From positions 2,094,936 to 2,158,935 of the forward strand of contig NZ_CM001514.1 of assembly GCF_000263715.2 (NCBI RefSeq): DNA of 64,000 nt, given 5' to 3'. Within the stretch, counting starts at the first letter, position 1. Each line of letters begins with the position of its first letter. Below, one piece after another: positions 25,758 to 34,564 of the stretch. The notes beneath the pieces were generated by a model that saw nothing but the letters and a program-made list of their open reading frames with translations, had not been told where the DNA came from and made no database searches. Position numbers and translations under genes: made by a program. The stretch is from Pseudomonas synxantha BG33R (GTDB lineage: Bacteria; Pseudomonadota; Gammaproteobacteria; Pseudomonadales; Pseudomonadaceae).

Positions 25758-26417
25758 ATGAATGCGTACTTGAGTCCCAGCCGCTTCATCGATAGTGACC
25801 ACCCTGCGGTGGTGGAGTTCGCCGAAAAACATCGCGGAACCCGCACGGATTTAAGTGACCAGGCAGTCAGTCTTTATTACGCCGTACGTGAGGCGATTCG
25901 CTACAACCCCTACACCTTCAGCCGCGACCCCAATACATTGAATGCCAGCTTCGCACTGGCTGCCGGCGAAAGCTATTGCGTGCCCAAGGCCACCTTGCTG
26001 GCCGCCTGCGCCCGTCACTGTGGCATCCCCGCGCGCATTGGCTTGGCAGACGTGCGCAACCACCTGTCCACACCGCGCCTGCTTGCCCTGCTCAAAAGTG
26101 ACGTGTTCGCCATGCACGGTTATACCGAGCTGTACCTGAACGGTCGCTGGGTCAAAGCGACTCCGGCGTTCAATCAGCAACTGTGCGACGTGTTTGATGT
26201 GCCGCCACTGGAATTCGATGGCTTGCATGACAGTGTCTTCCACGCGTTCAATCGCCAGGGCCGTCGCTCAATGGAATATGTGGTGGATCACGGGCAATTT
26301 GCTGACGTCCCCGAGGCATTCTTTTTCGCGCATATCCGCCAGTGTTACCCGCACTTGTTTGCCGACAATGCGCCGACCCTGCTGGGCGATCTGCAGGGCG
26401 ATTTAAGCCGTGGCTGA
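25758..26417 (+). CDS. transglutaminase-like cysteine protease-fold protein
   Basis: A 219-residue protein from the ATG at 25758, which has GGAG nine bases upstream; the open frame extends further upstream but without a credible start. The transglutaminase core is seen in GESYCVPKATLLAACARHCG (catalytic Cys), HGYTELYLNGRWVKATPAF (catalytic His) and a following FD. Members include proteases and amidases of unknown substrate. No signal peptide, so cytoplasmic. Stands between divergent fadE and a GST gene, 56 bases before the latter. Confidence 0.85.
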   Translation: MNAYLSPSRFIDSDHPAVVEFAEKHRGTRTDLSDQAVSLYYAVREAIRYNPYTFSRDPNTLNASFALAAGESYCVPKATLLAACARHCGIPARIGLADVRNHLSTPRLLALLKSDVFAMHGYTELYLNGRWVKATPAFNQQLCDVFDVPPLEFDGLHDSVFHAFNRQGRRSMEYVVDHGQFADVPEAFFFAHIRQCYPHLFADNAPTLLGDLQGDLSRG

Positions 26418-26473
26418 TCCGGCGTATGCTGCTGCCTTCATCCAGCCAAGTTCATCCACAATAAGGCGCGGTC

Positions 26474-27091
26474 ATGCTGAAAATCTGGGGTCGTAAAAAT
26501 TCATCAAACGTCAGGAAAGCACTGTGGTGCGCCGAGGAGCTCGGCCTGGACTATGAGGCAATTGATGCGGGCGGGGCTTTTGGTGTGGTCGACACCCCGC
26601 AATACCGGGCGCTGAACCCCAATGGCCGGGTGCCGATGATCGAAGATGGCGATTTTGTGCTGTGGGAATCCAACACCATCGTGCGCTACCTGTGCGCCAA
26701 ACAGGCATCGGACTTCTACCCCAGCGACCTGCAAGCCCGGGCCAATGCCGAAAAGTGGATGGACTGGACCACCTCCACGCTCGCCGACCCGTTCAAGGCG
26801 GTGTTCTGGGGGATCGTGCGCACCCCGGCTGACAGGCAAAACTGGGACAGTATCAATGCCGGGCGCCAAGCCTGTATCGACGCGCTCAAAACCGTCGACC
26901 AGGCCCTTGCCGAGCAACCCTACCTGTCCGGTCAGGCGTTCGGCATGGGTGATATCCCTCTGGGTTGCTTCATCTATGCCTGGTTCGAGATGCCCATCGA
27001 GCGGCCGGCCATGCCCCATCTGGAGGCCTGGTACCAGCGCCTGCAACAGCGCCCGGCGTATCGCAAAGCGGTGATGACCGCGTTGACTTAA
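26474..27091 (+). CDS. glutathione S-transferase
   Basis: A 205-residue GST. The thioredoxin-fold half starts MLKIWGRKNSSNVRKALWCA with a probable catalytic Ser, and GRVPMIEDGDFVLWESNTIV contains the glutathione-binding Pro and ES pair. The C-terminal helical half includes QAFGMGDIPLGCFIYAWFEM with the N-capping Asp. The substrate is unknown. It follows the transglutaminase-like gene by 56 bases and could share its transcript. Confidence 0.9.
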   Translation: MLKIWGRKNSSNVRKALWCAEELGLDYEAIDAGGAFGVVDTPQYRALNPNGRVPMIEDGDFVLWESNTIVRYLCAKQASDFYPSDLQARANAEKWMDWTTSTLADPFKAVFWGIVRTPADRQNWDSINAGRQACIDALKTVDQALAEQPYLSGQAFGMGDIPLGCFIYAWFEMPIERPAMPHLEAWYQRLQQRPAYRKAVMTALT

Positions 27092-27226
27092 TACACACTA
27101 TTAATACGGGTGACTGTACTTGTGCGGCATGGGCAAGCACCATGCCTGCATTGCATCGCCGGTTGAACTACCTGCGCTGCGCCCTCATCTATTCTTTCTA
27201 TTCCCTTCTTTGGTGCGTATTCCGAT

Positions 27227-28159
27227 ATGAGTTCCGCTCTGTCCATCCGGCAGCTAACCAAAACCTACGGCAACGGTTTCCAGGCCCTGAGTGGTATCGA
27301 TCTGGACGTCGCCGAAGGTGATTTCTTCGCCTTGCTCGGCCCCAACGGCGCCGGCAAATCCACCACCATCGGCATTCTCTCCACCCTGGTCAACAAGACC
27401 AGCGGCACGGTGAACATCTTCGGCCACGACCTGGACAAGTCCCCGGCGGCGCTCAAGCGCTCCATCGGTGTGGTGCCCCAGGAATTCAATTTCAACCAGT
27501 TCGAAAAGACCTTCGACATTGTCGTGACCCAGGCCGGCTATTACGGCATCCCGGCGAAAATCGCCAAGGAACGCGCCGAGCAGTACCTGACCCAACTGGG
27601 CCTGTGGGACAAGCGCGATGTGCCTTCGCGCTCGCTGTCCGGTGGCATGAAGCGGCGTCTGATGATCGCCCGTGCGCTGGTGCATGAGCCGCGCCTGCTG
27701 ATCCTCGACGAACCCACTGCAGGTGTAGACATCGAACTGCGTCGCTCGATGTGGGCCTTCCTCACCGAGCTGAACGAGAAGGGCATCACCATCATCCTCA
27801 CCACCCATTACCTGGAAGAGGCTGAGCAGTTGTGCCGCAACATCGGCATCATCGACCACGGCACCATTGTCGAGAACACCAGCATGCGCAACCTGCTGGG
27901 CCAGTTGCATGTGGAAACCTTCCTGCTCGACCTGAAGAACAATCTGTCGGTGGCGCCGCACCTGCTGGGTTACCCAAGCCGCCTGGTAGATAGCCACACC
28001 CTGGAGGTGCAGGTGGACAAAGCCATGGGCATCACCGCGCTGTTCACCCAGTTGGCGACTCAGAACATCGAAGTGTTGAGCCTGCGTAACAAAACCAATC
28101 GCCTTGAGGAGTTGTTTGTGTCCCTGGTGGAGAAAAATCTGGCGAAGGTGGCGGTATGA
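27227..28159 (+). CDS. ABC exporter ATP-binding protein (YadG type)
   Basis: A 310-residue ATPase with Walker A GPNGAGKST, Q-loop VPQEFNFNQF, signature LSGGMKRR, Walker B RLLILDEPTAG and the His switch TTHYLEEAEQL. The C-terminal 90 residues match DrrA/YadG-type exporters, and E. coli YadG (308) has nearly the same length. It overlaps the permease gene by four bases. It probably drives export of a drug or lipid-like compound; the ligand is unknown. Confidence 0.93.
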   Translation: MSSALSIRQLTKTYGNGFQALSGIDLDVAEGDFFALLGPNGAGKSTTIGILSTLVNKTSGTVNIFGHDLDKSPAALKRSIGVVPQEFNFNQFEKTFDIVVTQAGYYGIPAKIAKERAEQYLTQLGLWDKRDVPSRSLSGGMKRRLMIARALVHEPRLLILDEPTAGVDIELRRSMWAFLTELNEKGITIILTTHYLEEAEQLCRNIGIIDHGTIVENTSMRNLLGQLHVETFLLDLKNNLSVAPHLLGYPSRLVDSHTLEVQVDKAMGITALFTQLATQNIEVLSLRNKTNRLEELFVSLVEKNLAKVAV

Positions 28160-28935
28160 GTTCCGAACTGCAACCCAACCTTGTCGCGCTGCAAACTATC
28201 GTTTATCGCGAAGTGAAACGCTTTACCCGGATCTGGCCGCAGACCCTGCTGCCGCCGGCGATCACCATGGTTCTGTATTTCGTGATCTTCGGTAACCTGA
28301 TTGGCCGGCAGATTGGCGACATGGGCGGTTTCACCTACATGGAGTACATCGTGCCGGGCCTGATCATGATGTCGGTGATCACCAACTCCTACGGCAACGT
28401 GGTCTCCAGTTTCTTCGGCAGCAAGTTTCAGCGTTCCATCGAAGAACTGATGGTCTCGCCGGTGTCACCGCACACCATCCTGATCGGCTATACGCTGGGC
28501 GGTGTGCTGCGTGGCCTGATGGTCGGGGTGATCGTGACGTTGCTGTCACTGTTCTTTACCCACCTGCAAGTGCATCACCTTGGGGTCACCATTCTGGTGG
28601 TGGTGCTCACGGCGACGATTTTCTCGCTGCTGGGCTTTATCAACGCCGTGTTCGCGCGCAACTTCGATGATATTTCGATCATCCCGACGTTCGTGCTGAC
28701 GCCGCTGACCTACCTGGGCGGGGTGTTCTATTCCATTACCTTGCTGCCGCCGTTCTGGCAGACCGTGTCGCTGGCCAACCCGGTGCTGCATATGGTCAAC
28801 GCCTTCCGCTACGGCATTCTGGGCGTGTCGGATATCAAGATCAGCGTAGCGATCACCTTTATGATCGTGGCGACCGTGGTGCTGTATATCGGTTGTGCGC
28901 GGCTGCTGGTGAGTGGGCGCGGGATGCGTACATAA
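28156..28935 (+). CDS. ABC exporter permease (YadH type)
   Basis: A 259-residue ABC-2 family permease with six hydrophobic segments, for example TLLPPAITMVLYFVIFGNLI, GVLRGLMVGVIVTLLSLFF and TFMIVATVVLYIGCARLLV. The motif FGSKFQRSIEELMVSPVSPH is typical of this family, and the length matches E. coli YadH. It is translationally coupled to the upstream ATPase gene through ATGA. Confidence 0.92.
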   Translation: MSSELQPNLVALQTIVYREVKRFTRIWPQTLLPPAITMVLYFVIFGNLIGRQIGDMGGFTYMEYIVPGLIMMSVITNSYGNVVSSFFGSKFQRSIEELMVSPVSPHTILIGYTLGGVLRGLMVGVIVTLLSLFFTHLQVHHLGVTILVVVLTATIFSLLGFINAVFARNFDDISIIPTFVLTPLTYLGGVFYSITLLPPFWQTVSLANPVLHMVNAFRYGILGVSDIKISVAITFMIVATVVLYIGCARLLVSGRGMRT

Positions 28936-28956
28936 GTACTGAGCTTAATGCAGTAA

Positions 28957-29002
28957 AAATGTGGGAGGGGCGGTGCGACGATTCGACTTGCTCCCACATT
29001 TG
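28957..29002. repeat. degenerate REP element
   Basis: AAATGTGGGAG and CTCCCACATTT are inverted arms around a divergent centre. It lies between convergent genes and may also act as a transcription end for both. Confidence 0.7.
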
Positions 29003-29016
29003 GTTTGTGTAGGTTT

Positions 29017-29556
29017 TTAGTTTTTCAGGGCCAGCTCTATCAGGGCATGCAGTTCTTCAACCGCCAAAGGCTGGGCCGAAAACAGAATACGAAACACCGT
29101 CGGCGCCGCGAGCAGGTTGATCAGCCGGTCCACGCTCGGTGGCGCTGATAGCGGATAGCGATCAACTATCACCTGCAACTGCCCGCTCAGGATGCTCACG
29201 CAATACCCCGGCGTCGGGCTGCTTTGCACGTCGCGCATCATATTGCGGCCTACGTCCGAACTCATCTCATCCAGGTATTGCTCGGCCCAGGCTTGCAGGT
29301 CGCCGTGCAGGCTGCCGGTGTTGGCCGGTTCGGTATCGGGGCGCATACGTGCCAGGGCGACGTCGGCGAGCAGTACTGACAGGTCGCCCCAGCGCCGGTA
29401 AATGGTCGACGGCGTGACGCCTGCGCACGCCGCAATCATCGGCACGGTGACACCGGAACGCTCATGGGTTTCCAGCAATTGGCGCACCGCCCTATGGACG
29501 GATTCTTGTACCCGGGCACTACGGCCCCCCGGGCGGAGGCCTTCTTTGATTGCCAT
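29017..29556 (-). CDS. TetR-family transcriptional regulator
   Basis: A 179-residue repressor when started at the ATG at 29556 (MAIKEGLRPGGRSARVQESV), which has AAGG eight bases upstream; a longer frame to 29613 lacks a site. The helix-turn-helix is SGVTVPMIAACAGVTPSTIY followed by RRWG. A TetR C-terminal dimer/ligand domain follows. It is divergent from an MFS pump gene with 91 bases between, and is likely its repressor. Confidence 0.9.
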   Translation of the reverse strand: MAIKEGLRPGGRSARVQESVHRAVRQLLETHERSGVTVPMIAACAGVTPSTIYRRWGDLSVLLADVALARMRPDTEPANTGSLHGDLQAWAEQYLDEMSSDVGRNMMRDVQSSPTPGYCVSILSGQLQVIVDRYPLSAPPSVDRLINLLAAPTVFRILFSAQPLAVEELHALIELALKN

Positions 29557-29647
29557 GGGTAAAACCTTAACACAAAGAATTTGCTTTAAGCGCCAGCGAG
29601 TAGCACACTCCACAAAAGCAAAATATTAGCTTTAGCGGAGCGTGCCC

Positions 29648-30835
29648 ATGATCAGCGTCATTTCACAGCGGTCCAGCCTGACGTTCCTCGTGATCACAGT
29701 GTTGACCTTTCTCGCCGCCTCCAGCGCGCCGACGCCGTTGTACCAGGTGTATCAGGACAACCTGCATTTTTCGGCCGCGATGCTGACGGCTATCTTTGGC
29801 GTCTATGCCCTAAGCCTGTTGGCGGCGCTGCTGACGGTGGGCTCGCTTTCCGATTACCTGGGGCGCAAGCCGGTGATCTTTGCCGCGTTGCTGCTGAATA
29901 TCGTGGCGATGCTGCTGTTTATCAACGCGGACAGTACGGCCTATCTGCTCGCTGCCCGTGCATTACAGGGTTTTGCGACCGGTACTGCCACAGCGGTGCT
30001 GAGTGCGACGCTGCTCGATACTGACCGGGTGCGCGGCCCGATGCTCAACAGTCTTGCGCCGATGCTGGGCATGGCCAGTGGCGGGCTGGGCAGCGGTTTG
30101 CTGGTGGAGTACGCGCCACGGCCGACGCAATTGATCTATCTCACTCTGCTGGGTTTGATGGTGCTGCAGGCCGTGTATGTCTGGCGGTTGTCCGAGACGG
30201 TCAGTCGTATACCGGGGGCCTTGAAGTCCCTGGCGCCCACCCTGCATGTGCCACCGCAAGCGCGTCGGGCCTTGTGGTTGGCGATGCCGTTGAATGTGGC
30301 GGTGTGGGCGCTGGGTGGGTTCTTTTCTTCTTTGGCGCCTTCGCTGGTGCGGGTCGCCACCGGGTCGACCTCGCATTTGATCGGCGGGGGGCTGGTCGCG
30401 GTGGTCACGTTAAGCGGCGCGGTCATGATCTACAGCCTGCGCAACCGTGCAGCTGACAAGGTCATGCGCCTGTCGGCGGTGCTGATGGCCATTGGCGTGA
30501 GCCTGTTGTTGGTTGCCGTGCAGACGGCCAGCTTATGGTTGTTCTTTGTCGCCAGTGTAATCGCCGGCTTTGGTTTCGGCGGCGGCTTTATGGGCAGCGT
30601 GCGCAGTATCGTCGGGTTGGCGTTGCCCCATGAGCGCGCGGGGTTGATGTCGGCATTCTACGTACTGAGCTACCTGGCATTCTGCGTACCGGCGTTGGTG
30701 GCGGGCAATCTGAGCCGGGAGTTTGGCCTCGTCGTCACCACCGATGGCTACGCTGCGGTCCTCATCCTGTTGGCGTTGGGCGCTCTAGGCGGGCAGTTGT
30801 GGCAGGGCTCTGCGCGGAGCAGGGCAGCTGCGTAG
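29648..30835 (+). CDS. MFS efflux transporter
   Basis: A 395-residue, 12-segment transporter. The ATG at 29648 is preceded by GGAG at 7 bases; a GTG two codons earlier is too close to that site. The cytoplasmic loop motif LSDYLGRKPVIF is the MFS signature between helices 2 and 3, and ALQGFATGTATAVLSATLLD matches the drug-efflux motif region. It pairs with the divergent TetR gene, a typical arrangement for an inducible pump. Confidence 0.9.
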   Translation: MISVISQRSSLTFLVITVLTFLAASSAPTPLYQVYQDNLHFSAAMLTAIFGVYALSLLAALLTVGSLSDYLGRKPVIFAALLLNIVAMLLFINADSTAYLLAARALQGFATGTATAVLSATLLDTDRVRGPMLNSLAPMLGMASGGLGSGLLVEYAPRPTQLIYLTLLGLMVLQAVYVWRLSETVSRIPGALKSLAPTLHVPPQARRALWLAMPLNVAVWALGGFFSSLAPSLVRVATGSTSHLIGGGLVAVVTLSGAVMIYSLRNRAADKVMRLSAVLMAIGVSLLLVAVQTASLWLFFVASVIAGFGFGGGFMGSVRSIVGLALPHERAGLMSAFYVLSYLAFCVPALVAGNLSREFGLVVTTDGYAAVLILLALGALGGQLWQGSARSRAAA

Positions 30836-30843
30836 GCAAGGCA

Positions 30844-30895
30844 AATATCTATAAAGTAGATAACAGTTAGAGATATTACCCGTTATATAGATATT
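30844..30895. promoter_or_regulatory. AT-rich inverted repeat upstream of the TDT transporter gene
   Basis: AATATCTATA (30844-30853) and TATAGATATT (30886-30895) are perfect 10-bp arms in a GC-rich genome. They lie 52-103 bases before the probable start, which fits an operator or promoter-proximal site. Confidence 0.45.
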
Positions 30896-30946
30896 CATTC
30901 AGGTTCTACCATGGCCTCAACCTCATGCGAGGAAGAGGATCAAATC

Positions 30947-32095
30947 ATGACCTGTTCGACCACCCACCGTTTCAAACCTTTCAGCCACCTGACCCGTCCC
31001 CGGGAAGTGATTCGCCAGTTCACCCCGAACTGGTTTGCCGCCACCATGGGCACCGGGGTGCTGGCACTGGCCCTGGCTCAGTTGCCGGTCACTTTGCCAG
31101 GCTTGCACGCTGTCGCTGAAGGCCTGTGGATGTTCACCATCGGCCTGTTCGTGTTGTTCAGCGTGTTGTATGCCGCTCGTTGGTTGATGTTTTTCCACGA
31201 GGCGCGGCGCATTTTCGGGCACTCCACGGTTTCGATGTTCTTCGGCACCATCCCCATGGGGCTGGCGACCATTCTCAACGGATTGCTGTTGTTCGGCCTG
31301 CCACGTTGGGGCAGTGATGTCATCCCGTTGGCCGAAGCCCTGTGGTGGCTGGACGTGGTCATGGCCCTTGCCTGCGGCGTACTCATCCCGTTCATGATGT
31401 TCACACGCCAGGAGCACAGCATCGACCAGATGACAGCCGTCTGGCTGTTGCCCGTGGTGGCGGCCGAAGTGGCGGCGGCCAGCGGCGGCTTGCTCGCGCC
31501 GCACCTGGCCGATGCCCATTCGCAACTGGTGATGCTGGTGACCAGCTACGTACTGTGGGCGTTTTCCCTGCCGGTGGCGTTCAGCATCCTGACCATCCTG
31601 ATGCTGCGCATGGCTTTGCATAAGTTGCCCCACGCCAATATGGCGGCGTCGAGCTGGTTGGCGCTGGGGCCGATTGGTACCGGTGCCTTGGGCATGTTGC
31701 TGTTGGGGGGCGATGCGCCGGCGATCTTCGCCGCCAATGGCCTGGAGAATGTCGGTGAAATGGCCCATGGCCTGGGTCTGATTGCAGGTATCACCCTATG
31801 GGGTTTTGGCCTGTGGTGGATGTTGATCGCCGTGCTGATCACCCTGCGTTACCTGCGCGCCGGAATCCCGTTCAACCTCGGCTGGTGGGGCTTTACTTTC
31901 CCGTTGGGGGTGTATGCCCTGGCCACGCTGAAACTGGCGAACGTGTTGCATTTGGGGTTCTTCAGCATCTTTGGCAGTGCGCTGGTGGTGGCGTTGGCGT
32001 TGATGTGGCTGATCGTGGCCAAGCGCACCGTGCAGGGGGCTTATAAAGGCGAGCTTTTTGTTTCGCCCTGCATTGCAGGACTAGCGAATAAGTAA
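30947..32095 (+). CDS. TDT-family transporter (TehA/sulfite-exporter type)
   Basis: A 382-residue membrane protein from the ATG at 30947 (MTCSTTHRFKPFSHLTRPRE), preceded by GAGGAAGAGG at 8 bases; the earlier in-frame ATG at 30911 lacks a site. About ten helices are visible, with family features FTPNWFAATMGTGVLALALA and GWWGFTFPLGVYALATLKLA. This family includes TehA, SLAC1-type channels, malate permease and fungal/bacterial sulfite exporters. Export of sulfite or a dicarboxylate is plausible but not decided by sequence. Confidence 0.88.
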   Translation: MTCSTTHRFKPFSHLTRPREVIRQFTPNWFAATMGTGVLALALAQLPVTLPGLHAVAEGLWMFTIGLFVLFSVLYAARWLMFFHEARRIFGHSTVSMFFGTIPMGLATILNGLLLFGLPRWGSDVIPLAEALWWLDVVMALACGVLIPFMMFTRQEHSIDQMTAVWLLPVVAAEVAAASGGLLAPHLADAHSQLVMLVTSYVLWAFSLPVAFSILTILMLRMALHKLPHANMAASSWLALGPIGTGALGMLLLGGDAPAIFAANGLENVGEMAHGLGLIAGITLWGFGLWWMLIAVLITLRYLRAGIPFNLGWWGFTFPLGVYALATLKLANVLHLGFFSIFGSALVVALALMWLIVAKRTVQGAYKGELFVSPCIAGLANK

Positions 32096-32154
32096 GCAGG
32101 ATTAGGTAAAGTCGTGGCCTGATAAATAAAGGCCACGCAGGAACACGGACGACG

Positions 32155-34029
32155 ATGAGCCATCCTTCCCAATTCACCTTGCTGCGCACGCGGCGTTTCT
32201 TGCCGTTTTTCATCACCCAGTTGCTGGGCGCGTTCAACGACAACATCTTCAAGCAATCGCTGATCCTGGCCATCCTTTACAAGCTCAGCATCGAGGGCGA
32301 CCGCTCTATCTGGGTCAACCTGTGTGCGTTGTTGTTTATCTTGCCGTTCTTTTTGTTCTCGGCATTGGCCGGACAGTTTGGCGAGAAATTCAACAAGGAC
32401 GCGTTGATCCGTGCGATCAAGATCGGCGAGATCGTGATCATGGCCGTCGGCGCGGCGGGCTTCCTGACCAATCATCTTGAATTGATGCTGTTGGCGCTGT
32501 TTGCCATGGGCACCCACTCGGCGCTGTTCGGCCCGGTCAAATACTCGATCATGCCCCAGGCATTGCACGACGATGAGCTGGTCGGCGGTAACGGCCTGGT
32601 GGAAATGGGCACGTTCCTGGCGATCCTGGCCGGCACCATTGGCGCCGGGGTCATGATGTCTTCCATCCATTACGCGCCGGTGGTGGCGGTGGCGATTGTC
32701 GGCGTGGCGGTGCTGGGCTACCTCGCCAGCCGCAGCATCCCGCGCGCGGCAGCTTCGACGCCGCAACTGCGCCTGGACTGGAATATCTTCACCCAGTCCT
32801 GGGCGACGTTGCGCATGGGCCTGGGGCAGACGCCGGCGGTGTCGCGCTCCATTGTCGGCAACTCGTGGTTCTGGTTTGTCGGTGCGATCTATCTCACGCA
32901 AATCCCGGCGTACGCCAAGGAGTGGTTGTACGGCGATGAAACCGTGGTGACCCTGATCCTCACCGTGTTCTCCGTGGGCATCGCCCTGGGCTCGATGCTC
33001 TGCGAAAAGCTTTCCGGGCGTAAGGTGGAAATCGGCCTGGTGCCGTTCGGCTCGTTTGGCCTAACGGTGTTCGGCCTGCTCCTGTGGTGGCACTCCGGCG
33101 GCTTCCCGCAGAATGTCCAGGCCAACGATTGGCTCGCGGTGCTCAGCTACGGCCAGGCCTGGTGGGTGTTGTTCGATATCCTCGGCCTGGGCGTGTTCGG
33201 TGGCTTCTATATTGTACCGCTGTATGCGCTGATCCAATCGCGCACCGCCGAGAACGAACGGGCACGGGTCATCGCGGCCAACAACATTCTCAACGCATTG
33301 TTCATGGTGGTCTCGGCCATCGTTTCGATCCTGCTGTTGAGCGTGGCCAAGCTGTCGATCCCCGAGTTGTTCCTGGTGGTTTCGCTGCTCAATATTGCGG
33401 TCAACACCTACATCTTCAGGATCGTCCCCGAATTCACCATGCGCTTCATGATCTGGCTGCTCAGCCATTCCATGTACCGCGTGGAACATCGCAACCTGGA
33501 GGCCATTCCGGATGAAGGCGCGGCGTTGCTGGTGTGCAACCATGTGTCGTTTGTCGATGCGCTGTTGATCGGCGGCGCGGTGCGTCGGCCGATTCGCTTT
33601 GTCATGTACTACAAGATCTACCGTTTGCCGGTACTCAACTTTATCTTCCGCACCGCCGGGGCGATTCCGATTGCCGGGCGCCATGAAGATATGCAGATCT
33701 ACGAACAGGCGTTCGCGCGGATTGCCCAGTACCTCAAGGATGGCGAGTTGGTGTGCATCTTCCCGGAAGGCAAGCTGACAGCCGATGGCGAGATCAATGA
33801 ATTTCGTGGTGGGGTGACGCGCATTCTGGAGGAGACACCGGTGCCGGTGATTCCGATGGCGTTGCAGGGGCTGTGGGGGAGTTTCTTCAGTCGCGATCCG
33901 CACAAGGGCTTCTTCCATCGGATCTGGTCGCGGGTGGTGTTGGTGGCGGGTGAGCCGATTGCTGTGGAGGCGGCAACGCCAGTGCAGTTGCAGGCAGTAG
34001 TGGGTGGTTTGCGGGGGAGTGTCAGGTAG
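32155..34029 (+). CDS. LplT-like transporter fused to PlsC-type acyltransferase
   Basis: A 624-residue fusion. Residues 1-415 are an MFS module starting LLRTRRFLPFFITQLLGAFN DN, as in LplT lysophospholipid flippases. Residues 430-615 form a 1-acylglycerophosphate acyltransferase: the HX4D motif is NHVSFVD, the glycerophosphate-binding block is FPEGKLTADGEINEFRGG, and VPVIPMALQG is the last block. Lysophospholipid could be flipped inward and reacylated by one polypeptide. The acyl-ACP synthetase domain that follows in three-domain Aas-type proteins is absent here. Good start with tight spacing; stands alone. Confidence 0.9.
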   Translation: MSHPSQFTLLRTRRFLPFFITQLLGAFNDNIFKQSLILAILYKLSIEGDRSIWVNLCALLFILPFFLFSALAGQFGEKFNKDALIRAIKIGEIVIMAVGAAGFLTNHLELMLLALFAMGTHSALFGPVKYSIMPQALHDDELVGGNGLVEMGTFLAILAGTIGAGVMMSSIHYAPVVAVAIVGVAVLGYLASRSIPRAAASTPQLRLDWNIFTQSWATLRMGLGQTPAVSRSIVGNSWFWFVGAIYLTQIPAYAKEWLYGDETVVTLILTVFSVGIALGSMLCEKLSGRKVEIGLVPFGSFGLTVFGLLLWWHSGGFPQNVQANDWLAVLSYGQAWWVLFDILGLGVFGGFYIVPLYALIQSRTAENERARVIAANNILNALFMVVSAIVSILLLSVAKLSIPELFLVVSLLNIAVNTYIFRIVPEFTMRFMIWLLSHSMYRVEHRNLEAIPDEGAALLVCNHVSFVDALLIGGAVRRPIRFVMYYKIYRLPVLNFIFRTAGAIPIAGRHEDMQIYEQAFARIAQYLKDGELVCIFPEGKLTADGEINEFRGGVTRILEETPVPVIPMALQGLWGSFFSRDPHKGFFHRIWSRVVLVAGEPIAVEAATPVQLQAVVGGLRGSVR

Positions 34030-34050
34030 TTTTTCGTTGTTTGTCAGGGC

Positions 34051-34127
34051 CTCATCGCAGGCAAGCCATCTCCCACCTTTTGAATTGTGAATACAGTCAA
34101 ATGTGGGAGCGGGCTTGCTCGCGAAGG
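34051..34127. repeat. REP pair, imperfect
   Basis: CATCGCAGGCAAGCCATCTC faces GTGGGAGCGGGCTTGCTCGC across a short A/T-rich spacer. It is a common P. fluorescens-group form, located between convergent genes. Confidence 0.8.
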
Positions 34128-34137
34128 CGGTAGTGGA

Positions 34138-34452
34138 TCAGGTGCTGATCTTGAGGCCAACCAGCCCGCAAATAATCAACGCCACACTGGCCAACCGAAA
34201 CAACGCCATGGATTCGCCAAACAGGATAATCCCGGCGATCACGGTGCCTACCGCACCCACGCCGGTCCAGATCGCATAGGCGGTACCCAGTGGCAGTTCC
34301 TTCATGGCCAGCCCCAGCAATCCAAGGCTGACGGCCATGGCGGCAATCGTCAGGGCGGTGGGCAGTGGCTTGCTGAAACCGTCGGTGTATTTCAAGCCGA
34401 CGGCCCAGCCAACTTCAAACAACCCGGCAAAAAACAGAATGATCCAGGACAT
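34138..34452 (-). CDS. gdx: guanidinium exporter (Gdx/SugE, SMR family)
   Basis: A 104-residue small multidrug resistance protein with four helices. The Gdx/SugE-specific features are [20 protein letters not shown] with the essential Glu, and [20 protein letters not shown]. It ends GLVGLKIST as in SugE. A guanidine-II riboswitch immediately upstream settles the substrate: guanidinium export by proton exchange. The gene is transcribed alone. Confidence 0.93.
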   Translation of the reverse strand: MSWIILFFAGLFEVGWAVGLKYTDGFSKPLPTALTIAAMAVSLGLLGLAMKELPLGTAYAIWTGVGAVGTVIAGIILFGESMALFRLASVALIICGLVGLKIST

Positions 34453-34474
34453 GATGACCTCGCTTCTACAAAGT

Positions 34475-34525
34475 GGGGTCGTCCCCTGGTTAGCGCCTGA
34501 TAGCGTCGCGAGGTCGTCCTCGCGA
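34475..34525 (-). ncRNA. guanidine-II (mini-ykkC) riboswitch
   Basis: On the minus strand there are two hairpins, both with ACGA loops: TCGCGAGG-ACGA-CCTCGCGA (34506-34525) and GGGG-ACGA-CCCC (34475-34486). A spacer of 19 bases separates them. Paired ACGR-loop stems are the definition of this class. The second hairpin ends about 22 bases before the start codon and near the site GCGAGG, so translational control of gdx is expected. Confidence 0.9.
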
Positions 34526-34564
34526 AGCTTGCTAGAGTGCCGAAAACGGCTCAGGCGATCAAGC

